A stretch of DNA of 63,781 nucleotides, taken from the NCBI GenBank assembly GCA_030145195.1, contig JAQYVY010000017.1, positions 1 through 63,781 on the forward strand. Reading direction: 5' to 3'. The position numbers were made by a program, and so were the translations under genes. The notes beneath the pieces were generated by a model. It was given only the letters and a program-made list of their open reading frames with translations, was not told where the DNA came from and did not search any database. This document shows positions 52,806-61,000 of the stretch, piece by piece; the first letter of the stretch is position 1, and each line of letters begins with the position of its first letter. Source of the stretch: Desulfuromonadales bacterium (lineage in GTDB: Bacteria > Desulfobacterota > Desulfuromonadia > Desulfuromonadales > BM103).

Positions 52806-53093
52806 ATGATGAAGAAAATTTCGACTTTGGTTGCATCAGTTTTGATCACGCTCTTTTTGGTGGCCTGTTCTCTGCCGCCCGTCCATCCGGTGACCCGCCA
52901 GGAGCTGATGAAGACCCGAGTCTACAATAGGTTTATCATCGAGGAGTCCCCCGAAGAACTCCTTTATTCCCTGAATACCCGAGGAGAGGTGGTCATCGAG
53001 TCCAGACGCAACATCCCCGGCAAAAAATTCGATGTGTTTTTAAAATTGCTGGCGACTTCAGAAGGCATACATGTTCTCGAATACGACCGATAA
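52806..53093 (+). CDS. Small lipoprotein of unknown function
   Basis: The 95-residue product has a lipobox LVAC (Cys21) after a signal of about 20 residues. Its mature part (MKTRVYNRFIIEESPEELLY and RNIPGKKFDVFLKLLATSEG) has no motif I recognise. GAGGAG precedes the ATG at 52806. It follows the desulfurase gene by 58 bases and precedes the PhoH gene by 21, so its membership in either unit is unclear. Confidence 0.7.
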   Translation: MMKKISTLVASVLITLFLVACSLPPVHPVTRQELMKTRVYNRFIIEESPEELLYSLNTRGEVVIESRRNIPGKKFDVFLKLLATSEGIHVLEYDR

Positions 53094-53114
53094 CCTCTGG
53101 AGAGTTTTTATCTT

Positions 53115-54431
53115 ATGAAAAAGACCTTTGTTCTCGACACCAATGTGTTGCTGCATGATCCCCAGGCGCTGTTTCGTTTTGAGGATAACGATGTCGTTAT
53201 CCCGATGACGGTCATCGAGGAACTGGATCGATTCAAAAAAGAGCAAAGTGAGACGGGGCGCAACGCCCGGCAGTTTTCACGGCTGATGGATGCCTTACGG
53301 GCCAAAGGTTCTCTGGTCGACGGGGTTCAACTTGAAACCGGTGGCCAACTCAGGGTTGATCTGTATACCGAAGAACATATGCAGGGTCTTCCTCCTGAAT
53401 TGCGCTCTGATCAGGGCGACAATCGGATTCTGGCGGTCGCTCTGGACGTCAAGAGCAGTGCCGATTGTCCGGTAGTTTTCGTCACTAAAGATACCAACTT
53501 ACGGATCAAAGCTGATGTTATTGGCTTGACGGCGCAGGATTTTGAATCGGATAAGGTTTCGATTGACGATCTTTATTCCGGGACGGCCGAAGTCCAATCG
53601 ACGCAAGAACAGATCGATCTTTTTTACAGCCAGGGTTATCTGGACATCACCGAGGAGTTCTACGCCAATCAGTGCCTGACTCTGGTCGATGTGTCTAACC
53701 CTTCACACACCGCTTTGGCACGTTATAATCATGCCCTACGCCGAGCAATTCCCTTGCTACAGACACCCAAAGATGGTTTGTGGGGCGTCCATTCGCGCAA
53801 CCGGGAGCAGCAGTTTGCTATTGACCTGCTGCTGAATGAGGATATCCAACTGGTGACTCTGGTCGGCAAAGCTGGCACCGGTAAGACGCTTCTGGCGATT
53901 GCCGCTGGCCTGTTCAAGTCGGCTGATGAGGGTCAGTACAGTCGCCTGTTGGTCTCGCGGCCGGTTTTCCCGATGGGGCGGGATCTAGGCTTTTTGCCTG
54001 GTGATATTAACGAAAAACTCTCACCCTGGATGCAACCGATTTTTGACAATGTTGAATTGTTGCTCGGTGGCATAGAGGAGGGTGGGAAACGCAAGCGCGG
54101 CTATAAAGAGTTGGTTGATCTCGGTATTCTCGAAATAGAGGCTTTGACCTACATTCGCGGGCGTTCCATCCCGAAACAGTACATGATTGTTGACGAGGCG
54201 CAGAACCTGACGCCCCACGAGATTAAAACGATTGTCACCCGCGCCGGTGAGGGCACCAAGATTATCTTAACCGGCGATCCCTACCAGATTGACAACCCTT
54301 ACATTGACGCCAGCAGTAACGGCTTGACCTACGTGGTTGAAAAGTTCAAAGAGGCGGATCTCGCCGGGCATGTGACTTTGACCAAAGGGGAACGTTCTTG
54401 TTTGGCGGAGCTGGCGGCAAATCTTTTGTAG
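53115..54431 (+). CDS. PhoH-family ATPase with N-terminal PIN domain
   Basis: The 438-residue cytoplasmic protein starts with a PIN nuclease-like domain (KKTFVLDTNVLLHDPQALFR, with further Asp in VIEELDRFKKEQ) and ends with a PhoH P-loop ATPase (GKAGTGKTLLAIAAGLFKS near residue 255, MIVDEAQNLTPHEIKTIVTR near 355). PhoH-PIN fusions (PhoH2 type) act as RNA helicase/RNase in studied bacteria. Single-gene context gives no more detail. Confidence 0.93.
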   Translation: MKKTFVLDTNVLLHDPQALFRFEDNDVVIPMTVIEELDRFKKEQSETGRNARQFSRLMDALRAKGSLVDGVQLETGGQLRVDLYTEEHMQGLPPELRSDQGDNRILAVALDVKSSADCPVVFVTKDTNLRIKADVIGLTAQDFESDKVSIDDLYSGTAEVQSTQEQIDLFYSQGYLDITEEFYANQCLTLVDVSNPSHTALARYNHALRRAIPLLQTPKDGLWGVHSRNREQQFAIDLLLNEDIQLVTLVGKAGTGKTLLAIAAGLFKSADEGQYSRLLVSRPVFPMGRDLGFLPGDINEKLSPWMQPIFDNVELLLGGIEEGGKRKRGYKELVDLGILEIEALTYIRGRSIPKQYMIVDEAQNLTPHEIKTIVTRAGEGTKIILTGDPYQIDNPYIDASSNGLTYVVEKFKEADLAGHVTLTKGERSCLAELAANLL

Positions 54432-54460
54432 CTGTCAGTGAGAAGCGTGGCTAGTATAAT
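54432..54460 (+). promoter_or_regulatory. Candidate promoter for tsaD
   Basis: CTGTCA (54432-54437) and a perfect TATAAT (54455-54460) are 17 bases apart. The hexamer is preceded by TAG, so it may be an extended -10. Transcription would start near 54467, about 93 bases before the tsaD ATG. Confidence 0.5.
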
Positions 54461-54559
54461 GACGCTATAGCAGGTCTTTCAGGTCTTGTTTGTTGGTTTA
54501 AATTGTAAACTGTTAAGTGGTCATTTTTTTGAGTTGCACTTTTCGCGCTTCGGGTTGCC

Positions 54560-55573
54560 ATGTTAATCCTTTGTATTGAATCTTCCTGTGATGAAACAGC
54601 CGCGGCAGTCGTTCGTGACGGCCGTGAAATGCTCTCCAACGTGGTCGCCTCTCAAGTCGATGTGCATGCCCGCTACGGCGGTGTGGTGCCGGAACTGGCG
54701 TCGCGCAAACATGTCGAGGCCATCTCCGTCGTTATCAAAGCTGCGCTGGAAGAGGCCGATGTCGCTCTGGAACAGATTGAGGGGATCGGTGTTACCCGCG
54801 GACCCGGTCTGGTCGGTGCTCTGCTGGTCGGTCTTTCCACGGCAAAAGCTATGGCTTGGGGGCTTGAAGTGCCTCTGGTCGGTGTTCATCACATCGAAGG
54901 CCATATCCTGGCACCCTTCCTTGAAAGAGCCCCTGCTTTCCCGTTTCTGGCGCTGGCTGTTTCTGGAGGGCACTCCCATCTCTATCGCGTTGACGGCATC
55001 GGGCAATATCGAACTCTGGGCCGGACTCTAGATGATGCTGCCGGCGAGGCTTACGACAAGGTCGCAAAGCTGCTCGGCCTTGGTTACCCCGGCGGTGCCT
55101 TGATTGACCGTCTGGCCGGGCAGGGTGACCCGAAAGCGATCAATTTCCCGCGGCCGATGCTGCATCGACCTGATTTTGATTTCAGTTTCAGTGGCATCAA
55201 GACAGCGGTGATGCAGTATGTCCATAAGTCTTCACGACCCATTGATGAAACGCATATTGCTGATATCTCTGCCAGTTTTCAGGCGTCGATGGTTGAAGTG
55301 CTGACGACCAAGGCGTTGCGCGCAGCAGCAGCTGAAGGTTTGGAGCGCATTGTGGTTGCTGGTGGCGTCGCATGCAATTCCGGCTTGCGCCGACAGTTCA
55401 GCCAACTGGCAGCGAAGCATGGTCTGGAGGTGTTTTTCCCGAGTCCCGCGCTTTGTGGCGACAATGCGGCCATGCTCGGTGTGCCTGCGGATTATTATTT
55501 GCAAAAGGGCCTGCATGCGGACGGTAAGATGAATGCGGTATCGAGTTGGCCGCTCGATACGGTCACTGTGTAG
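54560..55573 (+). CDS. tsaD: tRNA N6-threonylcarbamoyltransferase
   Basis: The 337-residue enzyme transfers threonylcarbamoyl to A37 of ANN-decoding tRNAs, with TsaB, TsaC and TsaE. Motifs are ESSCDETAAAVV (nucleotide/metal), VGVHHIEGHI with metal-binding histidines near residue 112, and SGGHSHLYRV near 137. Length is typical. It is followed by the DUF2062 gene after 32 bases. Confidence 0.97.
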   Translation: MLILCIESSCDETAAAVVRDGREMLSNVVASQVDVHARYGGVVPELASRKHVEAISVVIKAALEEADVALEQIEGIGVTRGPGLVGALLVGLSTAKAMAWGLEVPLVGVHHIEGHILAPFLERAPAFPFLALAVSGGHSHLYRVDGIGQYRTLGRTLDDAAGEAYDKVAKLLGLGYPGGALIDRLAGQGDPKAINFPRPMLHRPDFDFSFSGIKTAVMQYVHKSSRPIDETHIADISASFQASMVEVLTTKALRAAAAEGLERIVVAGGVACNSGLRRQFSQLAAKHGLEVFFPSPALCGDNAAMLGVPADYYLQKGLHADGKMNAVSSWPLDTVTV

Positions 55574-55605
55574 GGCTGACTCAGATTGTGGAGTGATTGA
55601 GGCAT

Positions 55606-56094
55606 ATGTGGCGGGGAGTTGGTTTTATCCGGCAGATTAAACTGATGCTAGTGCGCTTTATCCGCCTACGTGGTCTGCCGGATGAAATCGCCAAAGGGGT
55701 CGCCCTGGGCATCTTTATCGGCATGACTCCAACCTTTGGCTTTCAGATGGTTCTCGCTATTTTCTTTGCTTATCTGCTCAAAGAAAATCGCTTTGCTGCA
55801 CTTGTTGGGGTCTGGGTGACCAACCCGGTAACCGCACCCTTTATCTACGCTGCTGAGTATGAATGTGGTCGTCTCCTGCTCGGTATGGAACGCCTCGCGT
55901 TGCCGAATGAGTACACCTTGGATTCTTTCGCCAACCTGGGTTGGGATATTATCTTTCCCTGGTGTACCGGCAGTCTTCTTTTCGGTATTGTTTTTGGTTT
56001 CATCTCATACATTGTAACCTTGCGCCTGGTGCCAATTGTCAAAGATTGGCGTATTCCCCGTTGGCCCCGCCGACGGTGGAAAAAGAGAAAATAA
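55606..56094 (+). CDS. DUF2062-family membrane protein
   Basis: The 162-residue protein has three predicted spans and the DUF2062 text KGVALGIFIGMTPTFGFQMV and VGVWVTNPVTAPFIYAAEYE. Function is unknown. The start is unclear: ATG 55606 fits the family N-terminus but GAGG is very close to it, while TTG 55597 follows GGAG. It sits between tsaD and rsmA and is probably co-transcribed. Confidence 0.88.
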   Translation: MWRGVGFIRQIKLMLVRFIRLRGLPDEIAKGVALGIFIGMTPTFGFQMVLAIFFAYLLKENRFAALVGVWVTNPVTAPFIYAAEYECGRLLLGMERLALPNEYTLDSFANLGWDIIFPWCTGSLLFGIVFGFISYIVTLRLVPIVKDWRIPRWPRRRWKKRK

Positions 56095-56110
56095 AGTTTA
56101 AAATTTGCCT

Positions 56111-56914
56111 ATGCCTCCTCGTCCAAGAAAACGTTTCGGTCAGAATTTTCTGCATGATCAGCATGTGCTGGGTCGGATTATTGCGGCTGCGGAGGTCGCT
56201 CAGGGTGACCACCTCCTTGAAATCGGTCCCGGTCCTGGTGCCCTGACTGACCGTCTGCTGGCGCTTGACGTGCCGATCGTGGCCATCGAAGTGGATCGCG
56301 ATCTCGGTGCCGCTTTACAGCAACGTCAGGCCGAGAACCTCACTGTCGTGATCGGCGATGTCCTGAAGACGGATTTGACCCCACTCCTGACTGACCCTCC
56401 GTACAAGCTGATTGCCAACCTGCCCTACAATATTTCCAGCCAAGTTTTGTTCAAGGTGCTGGCACAACGCAAGCTCTTTGGGCGCCTGGTCCTGATGTTT
56501 CAGAAAGAGGTCGGAGATCGACTGATTGCTGGACCCGCAACGCGTGATTACGGCATTTTGTCGGTCTTGATGCAGACTTGGTACGAGATTGAGCGTGTGG
56601 TCAGGGTCCCGCCCGGGGCGTTCCATCCTCCACCCAAGGTTGAGTCGGTGGTGCTCTGTATGAACCCCTTACTGCAGCCGCGAGTCGAGATCGTTGACGA
56701 AGCTTTACATCGACAGTTAGTTCGGGGTGCTTTTGCCCAGCGCCGCAAAACTCTGCGCAACAGCCTGATCGGTTACGGCTGGCAGCCGGAACAAGTCGAT
56801 CAGGGCTTTGCTCAGGCGGAGATTGATCCGGGGCGACGCGGCGAAACTCTGACGATCGAAGAGTTTGGTTGTCTGGCTAATGTTTTAGAACCTATAACCC
56901 CGCAAGGTAAGTAG
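56111..56914 (+). CDS. rsmA: 16S rRNA dimethyladenosine transferase
   Basis: The 267-residue SAM-dependent enzyme dimethylates A1518 and A1519 near the 3' end of 16S rRNA. RKRFGQNFLHDQ at the N-terminus, GPGPGALTDRLL (SAM-binding motif I, near residue 40) and NLPYNISS (motif IV, near 105) identify KsgA/RsmA. ATG 56111 is preferred over TTG two codons upstream because family proteins begin at this point. Follows DUF2062 by 16 bases. Confidence 0.96.
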   Translation: MPPRPRKRFGQNFLHDQHVLGRIIAAAEVAQGDHLLEIGPGPGALTDRLLALDVPIVAIEVDRDLGAALQQRQAENLTVVIGDVLKTDLTPLLTDPPYKLIANLPYNISSQVLFKVLAQRKLFGRLVLMFQKEVGDRLIAGPATRDYGILSVLMQTWYEIERVVRVPPGAFHPPPKVESVVLCMNPLLQPRVEIVDEALHRQLVRGAFAQRRKTLRNSLIGYGWQPEQVDQGFAQAEIDPGRRGETLTIEEFGCLANVLEPITPQGK

Positions 56915-56931
56915 CAGTTGAGCAAAGTATC

Positions 56932-57016
56932 TTAGCCACAAAGACACGGAGACTCAGAGGAAAGGCTAACCTTAAAGATTGGGAGGCTCTTTGCGCCTCT
57001 GCGACTTTGTAGCTAA
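56932..57016. repeat. Dispersed repeat, copy 16 (CACAAAGACAC variant)
   Basis: The left arm TTAGCCACAAAGACACGGAG (56932-56951) faces GCGCCTCTGCGACTTTGTAG then CTAAATA. The arms pair over about 14 bases. It sits between rsmA and the parvulin gene. Confidence 0.65.
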
Positions 57017-57076
57017 ATATTGATGTTGGTTGTAAGTCTGAAGCTGTTGGTATCGAATTAACTAAGGAATAATGTA

Positions 57077-57952
57077 ATGACTTCAACCGTTGCGACCGTA
57101 AACGGTGCCCCGATCGACGACAAGGCCCTCAATGCGGCGATGCAGAGTTTGGCTCAGGAACAATACCATGCCACCCTCGCTGAGATGCCACCTGAGGCGT
57201 GTGCTGATTTACGCCAACTGGCGTTAGAGCGATTGATTGCCCGGGAATTGATGTTTCAGGCGGCGATGGCTGAAGGTGTTTTGGCCACTAATGAAGCGGT
57301 TGAAGAGGAGACCTCAAGAATCCTGAGAATGATGGGTAATCCACAGGATTTTTGGAAAAGAATGGCCGAGCGTGGCATGGACGAGGCCGCGTTTTTACGC
57401 ATGATCCGTAAGGATGTTACGGTCGATCAGATCTCGGCCCGCAAGCTGGAGGAGCTGCCCGAACCTGAGGATGCGGCCATCCTGGACTTTTTTCGCCAGT
57501 ATCCCGACAAGTTGAAAAGTCACGAACGACTCAGAGTGGCTCATATCCTTATTCCGTTTGATCCCGATGATGCCGATAAGGCGTTGCCACAAATCCTGGA
57601 ATTGAAAAAGAAGGCCGAGACCGGTGATTTTGCCGAACTGGCGAAGCTGCATTCGGTCTGTCCGAGCGCTCCCGGTGGCGGTGACTTGGGGTATATCCGC
57701 CGTGAAGATGTCGATTCAACCTTTGCCGATGCCGCCTTCAGCCAGATCGTTGGCGTGGTCGGTGAGCCAGTCAAGACGCCTTTCGGCTATCATCTGCTTC
57801 TGGTCAAAGAACATGAAATTCCAGCCCCGCTGACACTTGACGAAGCTCGGCCAAAGATTGTGCATTTTTTAAAGCAGGCAGAAAGTGCTAAAATCCTTGA
57901 ATGCTGGGTCAATGAAATGAAACAGCAAGCGGATATTGTTTTGATCGATTAA
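57077..57952 (+). CDS. Cytoplasmic parvulin-type peptidyl-prolyl isomerase
   Basis: The 291-residue protein has no signal peptide. An N-terminal helical chaperone region of SurA/NifM type (about residues 1-145) precedes a PpiC/parvulin domain (about 150-255) with LRVAHILIPFD, SVCPSAPGGGDLGYI and TPFGYHLLLVKE. It would assist protein folding in the cytoplasm, resembling NifM in layout. A nitrogenase link is not indicated. AAGGAAT precedes the ATG. Confidence 0.9.
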   Translation: MTSTVATVNGAPIDDKALNAAMQSLAQEQYHATLAEMPPEACADLRQLALERLIARELMFQAAMAEGVLATNEAVEEETSRILRMMGNPQDFWKRMAERGMDEAAFLRMIRKDVTVDQISARKLEELPEPEDAAILDFFRQYPDKLKSHERLRVAHILIPFDPDDADKALPQILELKKKAETGDFAELAKLHSVCPSAPGGGDLGYIRREDVDSTFADAAFSQIVGVVGEPVKTPFGYHLLLVKEHEIPAPLTLDEARPKIVHFLKQAESAKILECWVNEMKQQADIVLID

Positions 57953-57959
57953 AAATTAT

Positions 57960-58004
57960 CAGCCACAGAGACACGAAGACACAAAGTTTTTTCTCTGTGT
58001 CCTC
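57960..58004. repeat. Dispersed repeat, copy 17 (short CACAGAGACAC variant)
   Basis: CAGCCACAGAGACACGAAGA then CACAAAG (57960-57986) faces TTCTCTGTGTCCTC, giving a compact hairpin-capable copy without the long middle. Confidence 0.6.
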
Positions 58005-58065
58005 CAACCTCTTTGGCAAAAGCTGTGTTCGGGTTTTTTGCAACCGGTCTGTAAGGGGACAACCT

Positions 58066-61000
58066 ATGGATGTCATCGTTGAAGAGCGTGGTAAAATTTT
58101 CGCCCGGGCCCATGGTGCTCGACTTGCAGAGATAAAGATTCAACTGAAGTCAGCCCGCTACCACGACGATGCCGATGCTCTCCTGACTCTGGCCGACGCT
58201 CTCCTGATTTATAGTCACTCCCACGATTTGCTTGATCTGTCGATTGACACACTGTTGGACTGGCTGCAAACTTTCCTTGATTTTCTCCGGTGTCGCCACG
58301 ACCTGATTAAAATTCAGCCTTTCACTCCTGTTGACGGCGGATCGACCTTCCTGATGATCAATACCCCGGATGCTCCCTATCTGGTTGATTCCCTGAAGAT
58401 GCTGTTGCAGCGGAAGCGGCTGCGTGCTGAAGTTGTCTCCCATCCGATTCTCACGACCAAAAGGTGTAATGGCCTCCTGGAAAGTTTGAACTGGATCGAT
58501 GGTTCCGGTTCGCAGGAATCTTTCATGTTATTGCAGGTCGAGTGTAATCAGGGCGACTGTTGTGAGTTGGCGCAGGAGATAGCGGCAATTTTTCAAAAGG
58601 CGCAGCTCGCGGGCCAGAAGAAAAAGACTCTTGAAGCGCTGCTTCGTTCTCTATTGTCTCTGACTCAGGAGCAAGCTCAACGGGATTTTATTGAGTGGCT
58701 TTCTCAGGGCAACTTCATTCCCTTCGGTTCTGCCGTTATCGAGATTACCAACCCGACCGGACGCAAACCCAAGGCGAACCTTGTTGCTTCGCCGCAAGGC
58801 TGGATGCCGCCAACGCTTCTGACCAAGAACCGCCCCGAAGGCTCTTCCTTGCGACTGAGTCAAGAGGTGCGGCAACGACTCTTTCGCAGTAACACACTGG
58901 TGGTTGAGGTGCTGGATGAAGAGAGCCCACTCCAGCATCCGGAAAAACTGGTTTATCTCGGCTTCCGTGAATGTTGCGACTCCAGCACATGGCGCGAGCA
59001 TCTGTTTGTCGGGCTTTTTTCCCAAAACAGCATCAACGAACTGAGCTATAACGTCCTGCCGCTCAAAACCAAGCTTTTGGCCGCCCTGGAGCGTCAACAG
59101 GTGCGTTACGACAGCTACGATTACCAGAAGGTTCTGGAGATCTTCAATACCTTCCCCAAGGTGGAGATGTTCTTCCTTGACGATGCGGCGCTTGATCGTC
59201 AGGTGCAGTCTTTTGTCGCGCTGCAGCGTCACTTGTCGGTCAAGGTGGTGGTCACCCGAAGTCTCAGCTTGAGAAGTCTCACCCTGCTGGTCAACATGCC
59301 GAGCGAATTTTATAGTGGTGAAACGATGCGGCGCATGGAAGCTTATCTGGCGCGATATCTGGGCACTGATGACATCAACTCGCGTGCGGTGCATTTATAT
59401 GCCGAATATGTCAGCTTGCATATACGGATTATCCCCCAGACTGAAGTGGTGAAAATCGATATTGATCTCCTCGAAAAGGGTTTGACCGACCTGGCTCGTC
59501 CGTGGGATGAACGGCTGCGTTTGTTGCTGACTCGCGATGCTGATATGTCGCAGGGGATGCAGCTGTGGATGAAGTACACCGAGGCTTTTCCCCACGAATA
59601 CAAAGATCTGATTCACCCGCGTTTTGCGGTGCGTGATATCCGGGCCATCGAACAGTTGCTTGAGAGCGGCGAAGAAGGCTTCGACCTCTGGGGGCCGTTT
59701 AATGAACGTCACGAATTCTTCCGCTTGCAGTTTTACAGCTTGCGGGAGAGTTGTCTCAATGAGCTGATGCCGTTTCTCGAAAACCTCAGCCTGACGGTGG
59801 TCGATGAAGTCGATTTCAATGTTGATGTCGACACCGAGACGGTTTATGTCAAGAGTTTCATGGTTCGAAGCGAACATCCCCAAGCCAAACCGCTCGCGAT
59901 GCAGCGCGATAACCTGCTCGACATCCTTAACGGTCTACGTCGCGGCACCATCGAAGACGATTACCTCAACCGGATGATGCTCTTGACGGGGCTGGACTGG
60001 CAAAAAATCGATGTGTTCCGGGCCTACCGCAACTATTACTTCCAGATCGGCAACCCTTTCACCAAACGGCGGGTGGCTTTTGCTCTGATCAACAATCCGC
60101 AAGCGGCGCTGTTACTCTATCGCTATTTCGAGGCGCGCTTTCAGCCCAACCAGGAGTGGGCTGATCCGATGCAGCGTGAGGAAGAAGCGCTCATGCCAGT
60201 ACGCCTCGAGTTGGCTCAGGCCCTCGAACAGATCGTCGATATTAATGAAGACCGCATTTTGCGCAGCTTGTTCAATCTGATCGATTCCACCGTCCGTACC
60301 AACTTCTTTTTGCGGCGGAATGATGTCGACACTTTTCTTTCGTTCAAGATCAGTGCGATCGGCATCATCGATATGCCGTTCCCGCGACCGATGTACGAAA
60401 CCTACGTGCATTCAGCGAGCATGGAAGGGATTCATCTGCGCGGCGGCAAGGTCGCTCGCGGCGGGATTCGCTGGTCGGACCGTCCCGACGACTTCCGCAC
60501 CGAAGTCCTTGGCCTGATGAAAACCCAGATGACCAAGAATTCCTTGATCGTGCCGGTCGGTTCCAAGGGCGGCTTTATTGTCAAAAAACCGTTCAAAACC
60601 CGGGAAGAGGGCGCGGCTCTGTCGCGACGGGCTTATATTACTCTGATGCGCGGGCTGCTTGATTTGGTTGACAATCGGGTCTCCGGGAAGCTGGAACGCC
60701 CTGCCGGGGTTGTCGTTTACGATGATCCCGATCCTTATCTGGTGGTCGCTGCCGATAAAGGGACCGCACATCTTTCCGATACCGCCAATGGTGTCAGCCT
60801 CGACTATGGCTTCTGGCTCGGTGATGCGTTCGCCAGCGGTGGCTCGGTTGGTTACGATCACAAGCGGCTGGGAATTACCGCCCGTGGTGCCTGGGAGTGC
60901 GTCAAACGACATTTCCGGGAAAGTGGCAAAGACATCCAGACTCAGGCCTTTAGCGTGGTCGGTATCGGCGACATGAGCGGCGATGTCTTTGGCAACGGTA

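Noticed and set aside
57997-58065. A longer N-terminus for the glutamate dehydrogenase
   Set aside because: The extra 23 codons come from repeat DNA and flank; the ATG at 58066 has a good ribosome-binding site.
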